From: Limosilactobacillus kribbianus
GTDB taxonomy: Bacteria > Bacillota > Bacilli > Lactobacillales > Lactobacillaceae
Direction: 5' to 3'
NCBI RefSeq assembly: GCF_026413145.1
Contig: NZ_JAOVYZ010000008.1
Coordinates: 1-50,953 of the forward strand
Length of the DNA stretch: 50,953 bases
Of this stretch, positions 1 through 7,752 are shown one piece after another; position 1 is the stretch's first letter; every line of letters begins with the position of its first letter. The translations under genes were made by a program, and so were the position numbers. Under the pieces are notes generated by a model. The model worked only from the letters and a program-made list of their open reading frames with translations, did not search any database and had not been told where the DNA came from.

Positions 1-115
1 ATGATAAAATAGTGGTGCTCATCAAGGTCCTTCTTTCTAATGGATTGTACGGTAACACCATTAAAGACCTTGATGGGTTTTTCTGTCCACTTAAATGTTC
101 AACTTAAATTTTACA
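1..115 (-). mobile_element. Probable insertion-sequence end with transposase start (partial)
   Basis: On the minus strand an ATG at 61 opens a frame that runs off the window edge and begins MVLPYNPLERRT. It is preceded by an AT-rich stretch containing TTTAAGTGGACAG, which resembles the ends of IS3-type elements of lactobacilli. This is seen only as a short tail, so the family assignment is a guess from style. Its position, next to a methyltransferase gene that lacks its 5' half, fits an IS insertion or IS-mediated deletion. The element continues to the left of the window. Confidence 0.35.
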
Positions 116-135
116 ATCTGCCATTTTTATAACAA

Positions 136-178
136 GAAAGCCAGGGATAGCGGTGATTAGCCGTTATTCCTGGCTTTC
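136..178. repeat. 18-bp stem inverted repeat beside the truncated methyltransferase
   Basis: The arms 136-153 and 161-178 pair over 18 positions with two G-U pairs and a 7-base loop. The right arm is followed by few T residues, so it is not a clear terminator. The open frame of the methyltransferase fragment starts inside the right arm (a TGA lies at 154-156), so this hairpin is at or near the rearrangement junction. Confidence 0.6.
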
Positions 179-219
179 AAGTTTCAGACATTATATATAG
201 TCGTGACGACTTCTTACCA

Positions 220-1593
220 TTGGATAGCAACGACTCAATTTTTGAAGGAAATGCTTTGAGAATGGATTGGTCCGAGATTGTTGAACCATATGATGTTAAT
301 TATATTATGGGCAATCCTCCGTTTGTCGGACAATCGTATCGGAGCAACGAGCAAAAACAAGATATGATAGATATTTTTGGAAAAGGTAGTCGTGAAACTA
401 AACAGGACTATGTCATTTGCTGGTATAAGAAATCATTAGATTATGTTAGTGATTATAAGAACTCATCTGTCAAATGTGCTTTTGTATCAACAAATTCAAT
501 TTGCCAAGGTGAATGTGTTCCAACATTTTGGAAAGACATGATTAATGCTGGAGTTGAAATTCAATTTGCTAGACGAACCTTTATCTGGACAAACGAAGCT
601 AAAAATAAGGCAGCTGTTCATTGCGTAATCGTCGGATATTCGTTTCACAAAATAAACAATATTAAAGAACTATATGACGGTGGCAAGTTAACTAAATGTG
701 ATCACATCAACCCATATTTAGTACCTGAAGAAGATATTTGGATAAGCTCAAGACCAAAAAGGCCTAAAGACAAAAGTAAAATGACAACTGGAAGTCCTGC
801 AACTGATGACGGGCAACTATTCTTATCACCAGAAGAAGCCAAAACCATGTCAAAGGAATATCCAATTTTGAGCAAATATATTCGTCCATTTATAGGAGCT
901 CATGAGTTTTTGCATGACTTAAATGAAAGGACTAGGTATTGCCTTTGGTTTGCTGATGTTGGTGACGAGTTGCCGAAGATAATTAAAGCTGACCATATGA
1001 AAGATCGGTTTCAACATATTAAAGAAAAGCGACTATCAAGTAGTGCGTCACGGATTAAAAAAGCAGCTGAAACTCCTTGGTTGTTTGCACAAAACAGGCA
1101 GCCAGATACAGAGTATTTAGTAATTCCACGGCACTCATCTGAAAACAGAGAATATATACCAATTGGCTTTATGGATCCTAAAACAATCGCCGGGGATGCT
1201 ACAACAATTGTTTATGATGCAACACTTGAAGATTTTGCTATATTAGAATCATCATTGCACGTCGCTTGGATGAAAACAGTGGCCGGAAGGTTGAAGAGCG
1301 ACTACAGGTATTCATCATCCGTATATTATAATTTTCCGATGCCAAAACTAACAAATGAATTAAAAGAAAAGTTAGAGAAAAGCGCTGAAGGTATTCTCAA
1401 TGCTCGTGCTAATCATCCGTCATTATCGTTGGCAGACATGTACAAAGAGCTATTGATGCCGAGCGACTTACGTGACGCACACCGTAAAAATGACAAGCTG
1501 ATTTTACAAGCATATGGTCTTAATAAAGATGCAACAGACCAAGATATTTTAAAGGTGCTTTTTAAGATGTATAACAATAAAGACAACGACTGA
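220..1593 (+). pseudogene. 5'-truncated MmeI-like N6-adenine DNA methyltransferase
   Basis: This is the C-terminal half of a class I SAM-dependent DNA methyltransferase of the large MmeI / type IIL-like family (COG1002 type), whose full-length members are roughly 900 residues. The NPPF catalytic motif IV is near residue 32 (MGNPPFVGQ), followed by family blocks such as HFAxRTF-like QFARRTFIWTNEAKNKAAVHC, split here by position near residues 114-135, and LKSDYRYSSSVYYNFPMP near residue 360. The SAM-binding motif I and everything before it are missing. The frame stays open back to 157, and family-like sequence (SRDDFLPL) continues upstream of the TTG at 220, so 220 is only the first start-like codon, not a real start. 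There is no ribosome binding site. Without motif I it should not methylate DNA. It is AT-rich relative to the core genes to the right, fitting a mobile restriction-modification origin. Confidence 0.8.
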
Positions 1594-1902
1594 TTATCAT
1601 GTAGTTTCAGTCAATTTTCATACTGGGACTCGTCCTGTTTGCGGATCGAGGCTCTTTCGTTTGGTTGTATTGTCACGTTTTGATGACAATTCGTTTTAAG
1701 TCCGGTCCTCGAACAATTGGTGGGCCAAAAAGTGAAAATTTCGTTGGAAAGGTCAAATTGCCAATTTAGGCGTTAAGTATTACACAGTGAGAGATTGCGT
1801 TCTTCCATGATTTGAACCGCATTTTGGAAACATGCTGAATTTTGTCAAGTATGCTAATATATAGTCCATATTGGGACATTTACTATAATTTTATACGAAA
1901 TA

Positions 1903-1930
1903 AAAACCCGCAAATAATGCGGGTTCTATT
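1903..1930. terminator. Rho-independent terminator, bidirectional
   Basis: AACCCGC (1905-1911) pairs with GCGGGTT (1919-1925). It is flanked by A-rich sequence on the left and CTATTTTG on the right, so it can end transcription from either side, better on the minus strand. Confidence 0.7.
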
Positions 1931-2037
1931 TTGTGTATATATCTACACTTGGCAAATTCTCTTATGCTCTTTTGTAATTTGCCTACATTGGTGAAACGTC
2001 GACGTCTAATCGACCAACAAATAGAACTAACAAGCTA

Positions 2038-2062
2038 AAAGAAAACCCGATTTTTCGGGTTA
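2038..2062 (-). terminator. Terminator of the minus-strand small-gene cluster
   Basis: AACCCGA (2044-2050) pairs with TCGGGTT (2055-2061). Read on the minus strand it ends in a TTTTC T-rich tail, 13 bases after the stop of the 164-residue gene. Confidence 0.75.
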
Positions 2063-2074
2063 ATGTCGTGTTGG

Positions 2075-2569
2075 TTACGTTGCTGTAACTGGGTCGGTTG
2101 CGTTGGCAAAACTTGGCTCATACACGTAAGAACATGTGGCGGTATTCTCGTTGTATTGGGCTAATTGTTTGACGTAAGGAATGCCGTTGCGTTCATACTG
2201 TGACATTGCTAGATGTTTCAATTCGTCGAACGATTCGAATACTGACGTGTAACGATGTGAAAACTTATCAGAGTATGGGTAGCCTTTCGACTTCTGCAAC
2301 TCGTCTAAGTCCACGACGGCAACACGTTGCTGAATTTTGTCTGTTGCTTTAATGGAGTTGTATTTGTTGAGATAGTATCGTTTATTATCGACAACAACAT
2401 AGTTATCGTCACGATCAAAGGTGACAACAACAAAACGATCATCACTGTTAAGTACGTAGAGAGGGCAAGTTTCGCGTGGCTCAATGTAGTAATTATTACC
2501 GTACTCACCCTGACGTGTACGTTGATAGTAACGTTGGATTCCTTGTAGTTTTTCTGTTTGATTTTGCAT
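2075..2569 (-). CDS. Hypothetical protein, 164 residues, accessory region
   Basis: I do not recognise this protein. It is soluble-looking, rich in Tyr, Asn and Asp, with no signal peptide, membrane segment or known motif. The middle contains a run of short beta-like hydrophobic stretches (RFVVVTFDRDDNYVVVDNKR, near residues 45-65). The start ATG is preceded on the minus strand by AGAAAGGA at a good distance and a terminator follows the stop, so it is very likely a real gene. It is the last gene of a minus-strand cluster with the 128-residue gene 23 bases upstream. Base composition is AT-rich compared with the core genes after 3.6 kb, which fits plasmid or island origin. Confidence 0.65.
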   Translation of the reverse strand: MQNQTEKLQGIQRYYQRTRQGEYGNNYYIEPRETCPLYVLNSDDRFVVVTFDRDDNYVVVDNKRYYLNKYNSIKATDKIQQRVAVVDLDELQKSKGYPYSDKFSHRYTSVFESFDELKHLAMSQYERNGIPYVKQLAQYNENTATCSYVYEPSFANATDPVTAT

Positions 2570-2592
2570 AATGTGTTCAATCCTTTCTTATA

Positions 2593-2979
2593 TTAAAATG
2601 GAGCGATGTTGTGCTTGTCCAGTACATCGTCTATAACAGAAGGTAAGAGATATTCACGGACTAATACGTCTAAATGCTCGCCTGAAAATAACTCTGGTGA
2701 GTCGATTGACTCCATGCTGAAATCGTCAAGTGCATCTTGTACTAGATCAAAATTTCCAAGCAGCGCTCTTTCTGCTTTCAGCTCATTACACCAATAGCTA
2801 CCGGTTCTGTTTCCTGTGATATCACGATCAAATGCTAGATCTTGCAAGTCTTCGTAAGCTTCACCTCGATTTTTGCAGTTGAAAGTAATATCTGAATCTT
2901 TGAGTATGGCCTCCAATTCATCCACCATTTCCGATTTGTAATCATAAAATTTTAAGTTGTTTAATTCTTCATCACTCAT
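2593..2979 (-). CDS. Hypothetical acidic protein, 128 residues, accessory region
   Basis: No family is recognised. The protein is strongly acidic (many Asp and Glu), lacks membrane segments and a signal peptide, and has helical-looking segments. A strong ribosome binding site (AAAGAAAGGATG) precedes the ATG. It sits between the interrupted small gene upstream and the 164-residue gene downstream, apparently in one minus-strand transcript. A perfect palindrome lies at 3014-3031, 35 bases upstream of the start. Small acidic proteins in mobile islands are sometimes antidefence proteins or DNA mimics, but nothing in the sequence proves that here. Confidence 0.65.
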   Translation of the reverse strand: MSDEELNNLKFYDYKSEMVDELEAILKDSDITFNCKNRGEAYEDLQDLAFDRDITGNRTGSYWCNELKAERALLGNFDLVQDALDDFSMESIDSPELFSGEHLDVLVREYLLPSVIDDVLDKHNIAPF

Positions 2980-3013
2980 TGTTCATCATCCTTTCTTTAA
3001 CATAAGATCAGGT

Positions 3014-3031
3014 AGACCGTCTTGACGGTCT
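3014..3031. promoter_or_regulatory. Palindrome AGACCGTCttGACGGTCT, operator candidate
   Basis: A perfect 8-bp dyad with a 2-base centre, upstream of the 128-residue gene on the minus strand. A near copy lies at 3264-3281, so the motif recurs within one gene cluster. It has no T-run, which makes an operator more likely than a terminator. Confidence 0.5.
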
Positions 3032-3035
3032 TAAT

Positions 3036-3227
3036 TTAGCTATGAGACGAATTTAAACGATGGGGAGTATACGTCAAACTATTTTTCGTGTCGTCTGAGC
3101 GGCAAGCTGAGCATTAACGTAATTCATCGTCGTCACATGTTACGTATACAAGTTGTTTACCGTTAGACGATGATAAACTCAAATAAATATTAGTTGTTGA
3201 GTAGTTTAATAGTTATTGATTTGTCAT
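3036..3227 (-). pseudogene. Small 64-codon gene interrupted by two in-frame ochre codons
   Basis: On the minus strand a good ribosome binding site (AAAGGATGATCAAT) precedes ATG at 3227. The frame reads MTNQ, TAA, 32 codons, TAA, 25 codons, TAA. All three segments are in one frame and look like protein: LVYVTCDDDELR, then CSACRSDD and SLTYTPHRLN. If each internal TAA replaced a sense codon such as CAA, the result is a 63-residue protein with Cys residues arranged as in small zinc-binding proteins. The frame was read by eye. It could be a decaying gene, a sequence error, or a set of short peptides. It is too short for a usual gene finder. Confidence 0.5.
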
Positions 3228-3263
3228 ATTGATCATCCTTTCATGTATTACATAGATTCAATA

Positions 3264-3281
3264 CGACCGGCTCGACGGTCT
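3264..3281. promoter_or_regulatory. Second, imperfect copy of the GACCGTC / GACGGTC palindrome
   Basis: CGACCGGCtcGACGGTCT has the same right arm as the palindrome at 3014-3031, and two changes in the left arm. It lies about 37 bases upstream of the interrupted small gene on the minus strand, next to an AT-rich stretch that could be a promoter, which is the usual place of an operator. Confidence 0.45.
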
Positions 3282-3380
3282 TCGTGGTATAATTTAATTA
3301 AGTATTGCCTTGCGATTCTACCAATTTAGAAAATAGATGAAGTCAGAGCGTTGAGACACAAATGAGACACATGAATAAAT

Positions 3381-3418
3381 AAACACCCCGTAATCGTTGA
3401 TATTACGGGGTGTTTTAA
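3381..3418. terminator. Strong bidirectional terminator at the island / dprA junction
   Basis: AACACCCCGTAAT pairs with ATTACGGGGTGTT, followed by TTTA on the plus strand and TTTATT on the minus strand. Directly to its left are two copies of TGAGACACA. The hairpin ends exactly where dprA homology begins, so it belongs to the inserted side. Confidence 0.75.
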
Positions 3419-3584
3419 TAGTGGTAGTATTATTACTGCCAACATCGCTTTGGACGAGAATCGCAACGTCTGTGCGGTCCCGGGACGAATCGACACAATC
3501 CGCTCCCTAGGCACAAACGAACTGATTGCCGCTGGAGCCAAGCCAATTTTGCGGGCCCAGGACCTACTCGATGAATTTGTCTAG
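3417..3584 (+). pseudogene. dprA: 3' remnant of dprA (DNA processing protein)
   Basis: This frame reads NSGSIITANIALDENRN, then AVPGRIDTIRSLGTNELI, then AAGAKPILRAQDLLDEF and a TAG stop. This matches the conserved end of the Rossmann-like domain of DprA, which loads RecA on incoming single-stranded DNA in natural transformation. The order dprA-topA is normal in lactobacilli, and topA follows 105 bases later. Only about 55 codons remain; the SGS loop is the first recognisable block and sequence to its left is unrelated island DNA. The 5' part is not in the window, so the gene is either split by an insertion or deleted. Confidence 0.85.
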
Positions 3585-3617
3585 GGCAAGATATTTTCGG
3601 AAAAAAGCTTTTCGGAT

Positions 3618-3647
3618 TTGACAGATAATGGTTAAATGGGCTAATAA
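3618..3647 (+). promoter_or_regulatory. Promoter of topA
   Basis: A perfect -35 TTGACA (3618-3623) and -10 TAATAA (3642-3647) are 18 bases apart and 43 bases before the topA start. Confidence 0.6.
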
Positions 3648-3689
3648 TAGATAGAAGAAAATCATCATAAAACGTGAGGAGCCTACTTT

Positions 3690-5825
3690 ATGGCAACCAA
3701 AACAACAGCAAGTAAAACAAGTAAGAAGACGACGAAGAAGCGTACTACCCGTCGGGCCAAGCCCAAGAAGAAGCTGGTGATCGTCGAATCGCCGTCGAAG
3801 GCGAAGACGATCGGCCGCTTCTTGGGCCGGTCCTATAAGGTGGTCGCCAGTCTCGGCCACGTCCGCGACCTGCCCAAGAGCCGGATGGGGGTCGACGTTG
3901 AAAATAACTACCAACCCGACTATATCTCAATCCGGGGCAAGGGGGACGTCATCAAGGAACTGCGCAAGGACGCCAAAAATGCCAAGGCGGTCTATCTGGC
4001 ATCGGACCCCGACCGGGAAGGGGAGGCCATCGCTTGGCACGTTTCCAACATCCTTAAGCTGGATGACAAGGACAAAAACCGGGTAACCTTCAACGAAATC
4101 ACCAAGGATGCGGTCAAAGAGGCCTTTAAAGAACCCCGGACGATCAACATGGACCTGGTTGATGCCCAGCAGGCGCGGCGGGTCCTTGATCGGCTGGTGG
4201 GGTATTCCATCAGCCCGATCCTCTGGAAGAAGGTTAAGAAAGGACTCAGTGCCGGCCGGGTTCAGTCCGTGGCCCTCAACCTGATCATCAAGCGGGAAAA
4301 CGAAATCAAGAACTTCCAGCCGGAAGAATACTGGACGATCGATGCCGAATTCCAGCATGGCCGGGATAAGTTTAACGCCAGTTTCTATGGCGAAAACGGC
4401 AAAAAGCTGCCTCTTCATAACAATGCGGATGTCCAAGCGGTCTTAGGCAAGCTCGACCGGCGCAAAAACTTTGCAATTACCAAGGTGACCCGGCGTGAAC
4501 GCAAACGGCTGCCGCAACCGCCTTACACGACCTCGACCATGCAGCAGGATGCCAACCGCCGTTTGAACTTCCGGACCCGGAAGACGATGATGGCGGCCCA
4601 GATGCTCTATGAGGGGATTGATATCAAACAAGGGGCTCCGGTTGGACTGATTACCTACATGCGGACGGACTCGACCCGGATTGCCTTAATTGCTAAGCAT
4701 GAGGCCTCACAGTTTATCCATGAACAATACGGGGGCGAGTTTGCCGCTGTCAAGCCGGTCAAGGGCAAGCTGCCGGAAGGGGCCCAGGACGCCCACGAGG
4801 CGATCCGGCCAACCTCGGTTTACCGGACTCCGGCCGAAATGAAACCTTACCTGACAAACGACCAATACAAGCTCTACAGCCTGATCTGGTCCCGCTTTGT
4901 GGCTAGTCAGATGACGGCCCAAGTCGTGGACACAATGACGGTCGATTTGGAGCAGAATAAGGTCAACTTCCGGGCCAACGGTTCCAAGGTGAAGTTCCCT
5001 GGTTTTACCAAAGTTTACAAGCGGGGGGAAGAAAAGGATAACCTCCTGCCGGACTTAAACGAGGGGGACGCGGCCAAGATGGTCAGCGATAACCCAGCCC
5101 AACACTTCACCCAGCCACCGGCCCGCTACACTGAAGCGGCACTAATCAAGACTCTGGAACAAAACGGGGTGGGCCGGCCGTCAACCTACGCTCCGACCCT
5201 GGACACGATTCAGCGGCGGTACTATGTGCGCCTGGTTTCCCGTCATTTTGAACCAACGGAACTCGGTGAAATTGTCAACCAGATCATTGAAAAGCAGTTC
5301 CCAGAGATCGTCAACGCTAAGTTTACAGCCGACGTCGAAGGTGAACTGGACCAGGTTGAAGCCGGCAAGCGCAACTGGGTCAAGGTGGTCGACAGTTTCT
5401 ACCAGCCTTTCTCCAAGGAGGTCAAGGACGCCGAGGATCAGGTTGCTAAGATTCAGATGCGTGACGAGCTGGCGGGGATGGACTGTGAGATCTGCGGTGC
5501 CCCGATGGTGGTCAAGATGGGCCGTTACGGCAAGTTCTACGCCTGCTCCCGCTTCCCGAAATGTCGTAACACCAAGGCGATCGTCAAGGATACCGGCGTG
5601 ACCTGTCCGAAGTGTCACCAAGGGACCGTGGTCGAACGTAAGTCCAAGAAAAACCGGGTCTTTTACGGCTGTTCCCGCTATCCGGACTGTGACTTCGTTT
5701 CCTGGGACAAGCCGATCGGCCGGGACTGCCCAAAGGATGGGCACTTCCTGGTTGAAAAGAAGGTTAAGGGCGGCAAGCAGGTTGTCTGTCCGAACGGTGA
5801 TTATAAGGAAGAAGTTCAAAAGTAA
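3690..5825 (+). CDS. topA: DNA topoisomerase I
   Basis: Type IA topoisomerase that relaxes negative supercoils by a transient 5'-phosphotyrosine. The 711-residue protein has a Lys/Thr-rich N-terminal extension (residues 1-28), the Toprim domain starting at [14 protein letters not shown], the DxDxEG-type block [14 protein letters not shown], and the active-site Tyr at residue 323 in [10 protein letters not shown]. Two four-Cys zinc ribbons are visible at the C-terminus (CEICGAPM...CSRFPKC and CPKCHQGT...CSRYPDC), then a third degenerate one with only two Cys. The start ATG follows GTGAGGAG. Length and domain order are normal for Firmicutes. It lies directly after the dprA remnant and has its own promoter, so the dprA lesion need not affect it. 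Confidence 0.97.
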   Translation: MATKTTASKTSKKTTKKRTTRRAKPKKKLVIVESPSKAKTIGRFLGRSYKVVASLGHVRDLPKSRMGVDVENNYQPDYISIRGKGDVIKELRKDAKNAKAVYLASDPDREGEAIAWHVSNILKLDDKDKNRVTFNEITKDAVKEAFKEPRTINMDLVDAQQARRVLDRLVGYSISPILWKKVKKGLSAGRVQSVALNLIIKRENEIKNFQPEEYWTIDAEFQHGRDKFNASFYGENGKKLPLHNNADVQAVLGKLDRRKNFAITKVTRRERKRLPQPPYTTSTMQQDANRRLNFRTRKTMMAAQMLYEGIDIKQGAPVGLITYMRTDSTRIALIAKHEASQFIHEQYGGEFAAVKPVKGKLPEGAQDAHEAIRPTSVYRTPAEMKPYLTNDQYKLYSLIWSRFVASQMTAQVVDTMTVDLEQNKVNFRANGSKVKFPGFTKVYKRGEEKDNLLPDLNEGDAAKMVSDNPAQHFTQPPARYTEAALIKTLEQNGVGRPSTYAPTLDTIQRRYYVRLVSRHFEPTELGEIVNQIIEKQFPEIVNAKFTADVEGELDQVEAGKRNWVKVVDSFYQPFSKEVKDAEDQVAKIQMRDELAGMDCEICGAPMVVKMGRYGKFYACSRFPKCRNTKAIVKDTGVTCPKCHQGTVVERKSKKNRVFYGCSRYPDCDFVSWDKPIGRDCPKDGHFLVEKKVKGGKQVVCPNGDYKEEVQK

Positions 5826-5870
5826 AAACTTTTACGTAAAATTTTACTATTTTACCAATAGAGATTGATT

Positions 5871-5916
5871 GAAAAGGCTTTCCTAATCTGCTATCGTGCA
5901 CTTAGGAGCTTTTTTA
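5871..5916 (+). terminator. Terminator of topA
   Basis: AAAAGGCTTTCCTAA pairs imperfectly with TTAGGAGCTTTT and ends in a T-run, 46 bases after the topA stop. Confidence 0.6.
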
Positions 5917-5925
5917 GCATTTAAA

Positions 5926-5941
5926 TGATAAGCGCTTAACA
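5926..5941. promoter_or_regulatory. cre-like palindrome TGATAAGCGCTTAACA
   Basis: A 16-base dyad with a single mismatched pair and a central AAGCGCTT, the style of CcpA or LacI-family operators. It lies just before the ribosome binding site of the epimerase gene, a position that would give roadblock repression. Confidence 0.4.
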
Positions 5942-5957
5942 ATGGAGGATGATCGTA

Positions 5958-6836
5958 ATGATTTCTTTGCATAATGACCAATTAACGGTAGAAATTAATG
6001 AACTTGGTGCCCAGTTGCACAGCATCAAGCGCCAGGGGGAGACAGGCGAGTACCTCTGGCAGGGAGATGCGGCCAGTTGGGGACGGCAGGCCCCGATCCT
6101 CTTTCCCTTTGTTGGTCGTTTAAAGGACGATCAGTATGTCTTTGAAGGCCAGATCTATCACCAGACCCAACACGGTTTTGCCCGGGACCGGCGCTTTGCC
6201 GTGGTAGAGCAGGAAAGTGACCGGGTGGTTTTTGAGCAGCACGACGACGAACAAACCCGGGCGGCTTTTCCCTTCGCCTTTCGTCTGTTTGTCACCATGG
6301 AATTAGTGGGTGATTCCGTTCACGTTGATTACCGGGTGGAAAATCCTGCTAGCGAGCGCACCCTGGTATACGCGATCGGTGCCCATCCGGGATTCAATAT
6401 GCCGCTGACGAGCGGGCAAGCCTTCGATCAGATTCAGCTGAGCGTTGATCCAACTGGGGAATATTCCCGGATCGTTCTAGACGGCCCTTATAATGATTCT
6501 AATCACCCGCAATTCATCGATATGACTAAGCCATTGACATTGAACCACGAGCTCTTTGCTCACGATGCCATAATCTTCAAGACCGCGGGCAGCAATTTCA
6601 CTGCGACCTTACACGACCCGGCTGGTCAGCACGGAGTCAGTGTCACCACCCGCGGAACTCAGTATGTCGGTGTTTGGTCTGCTTATCCGGCTAAGGCCAA
6701 CTTTGTCTGCGTCGAACCCTGGTGGGGAATTGCTGATAACGTCAATGCGGACGGCCAGCTGCTCCATAAGCAGGACATGCACCGGTTGGCACCGGGACAG
6801 ACGGCCGACTACCGCTTTAGCATCCGGCCATTCTAA
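5958..6836 (+). CDS. Aldose 1-epimerase family protein (LacX type)
   Basis: Galactose mutarotase-fold protein of the LacX subgroup, expected to interconvert alpha and beta anomers of a sugar or sugar phosphate. Visible family blocks are LWQGDAASWGRQAPILFPFVG near residues 30-50, split HGFARDRRF near residue 70, AIGAHPGFNMPL near 140, and FVCVEPWWGIAD near 255. At 292 residues it is the usual length. ATG at 5949 directly abuts the GGAGG, so the ATG at 5958, nine bases from it, is the better start. It sits alone between terminators, behind a cre-like palindrome. The substrate cannot be told from sequence. Confidence 0.88.
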   Translation: MISLHNDQLTVEINELGAQLHSIKRQGETGEYLWQGDAASWGRQAPILFPFVGRLKDDQYVFEGQIYHQTQHGFARDRRFAVVEQESDRVVFEQHDDEQTRAAFPFAFRLFVTMELVGDSVHVDYRVENPASERTLVYAIGAHPGFNMPLTSGQAFDQIQLSVDPTGEYSRIVLDGPYNDSNHPQFIDMTKPLTLNHELFAHDAIIFKTAGSNFTATLHDPAGQHGVSVTTRGTQYVGVWSAYPAKANFVCVEPWWGIADNVNADGQLLHKQDMHRLAPGQTADYRFSIRPF

Positions 6837-6844
6837 AGTCAGAA

Positions 6845-6893
6845 AAATAAAGAAGCCTTGATTACCATTGCGGCGATCAAGGTTTCTTTATTT
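6845..6893. terminator. Shared terminator between epimerase gene and plsY
   Basis: AAATAAAGAAGCCTTGAT pairs with ATCAAGGTTTCTTTATTT with one bulge; A- and T-runs on both sides make it work for both converging genes. Confidence 0.8.
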
Positions 6894-7514
6894 CTGGTGA
6901 TGTTCACGCAGATAGTGGCCTAGCCCGAAGCCGACCATCGACTCCGTTCCGGCAAAAATGCGTTTAATGTTGCTGCGGTGGCGATTGAGAACCACCAGGG
7001 TCAAGAAGCCGGACACCAGGGTCAGGATCCAGTCCTGTTCGCACAGGGCAATCACGAAGACGGCGCTGATACCGATGATGCTGGCACAACTAGCCATGCT
7101 GGTCAGCAGCAGGGTGGTGATGAAGATCAGGCAGGCGATCCCGAAGAGTGGCGGATTGTAGGCCAACAGGATCCCGGCACTAGTTGCCACTGCCTTGCCC
7201 CCGTGGAAGTGGTCAAAAACCGAGGCGGTATGACCTAGCGAAGCGAAAAGTCCAATCAGCAGGGGATTAACGGCTGCGCTGACGCCCCAGAAGTAGGGCT
7301 GACAGGCGGCCAGGGTCCCCTTGAGCACGTCCATGAAGAGGACGACAATTCCCGCTTTGGGGCCGAGGGTTCGAAAGGTGTTGGTGGTTCCAATATTACC
7401 GCTGCCGAGCTTGCGGATGTCCTTGTGATAGAAAATCTGGCCGATCCATAGCCCTGAGGGGATTGACCCCAGTAGGTAGGCCACGACGACCATGATGATA
7501 ATTTTGAATGTCAT
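6888..7514 (-). CDS. plsY: Acyl-phosphate:glycerol-3-phosphate acyltransferase PlsY
   Basis: Membrane enzyme that acylates glycerol-3-phosphate using acyl-phosphate, the first step of phospholipid synthesis. The 208-residue protein has the conserved loops AYLLGSIPSGLWIG near residue 12, KLGSGNIGTTNTFRTLG near residue 35-52, and the FDHFHGGKAVATSAG block near residue 100, with about five hydrophobic segments. GAGGAG precedes the ATG at 7514. It is divergent from parE, the normal neighbourhood in lactobacilli. Confidence 0.95.
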   Translation of the reverse strand: MTFKIIIMVVVAYLLGSIPSGLWIGQIFYHKDIRKLGSGNIGTTNTFRTLGPKAGIVVLFMDVLKGTLAACQPYFWGVSAAVNPLLIGLFASLGHTASVFDHFHGGKAVATSAGILLAYNPPLFGIACLIFITTLLLTSMASCASIIGISAVFVIALCEQDWILTLVSGFLTLVVLNRHRSNIKRIFAGTESMVGFGLGHYLREHHQK

Positions 7515-7664
7515 TTAATTTGCTCCTCATTGATAATTGCGTGGGTGCCCATCAAGAATAGCATGAAAGCGGCCGTTGTGCTACCGTCATTTTTGGCGGC
7601 GGTTTGCGAAATCGGCCGGTTTTGCGTATTATTTAAGATGTTGCTTTCGCAGGTTAAAAAGAAT

Positions 7665-7693
7665 TTGCGTTCGCTAAATTGCAATGCTAAAAT
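7665..7693 (+). promoter_or_regulatory. Promoter of parE
   Basis: -35 TTGCGT (7665-7670), 17-base spacer, -10 TAAAAT (7688-7693). It lies 59 bases before the parE start in the plsY-parE divergent region. Confidence 0.6.
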
Positions 7694-7752
7694 GTTTTTA
7701 TCGAACATATGTTTATGTCCAGCCAACAATGTGATAAATGGGAGGTCATTTT

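Larger units (their letters stand above)
1594..2074. other. AT-rich noncoding stretch
   Basis: No frame here gives a credible protein. The only clear structures are the two terminator hairpins listed separately. It separates the convergent methyltransferase fragment and the minus-strand small-gene cluster. Confidence 0.6.

Noticed and set aside
136-178. Inverted repeat as a CRISPR repeat or riboswitch
   Set aside because: Only one copy is present and no spacer array or expression platform follows.
1594-2074. Possible tRNA or structured RNA in the spacer
   Set aside because: No cloverleaf, TTCGA-type T-loop with matching acceptor, or other RNA signature was found; only two terminators.
3326-3541. 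71-codon minus-strand frame over the dprA remnant
   Set aside because: It runs through a terminator hairpin and opposite the clear dprA frame.
5181-5819. 212-codon minus-strand frame under topA
   Set aside because: Antisense to the zinc-ribbon part of topA, no start signal and no family.
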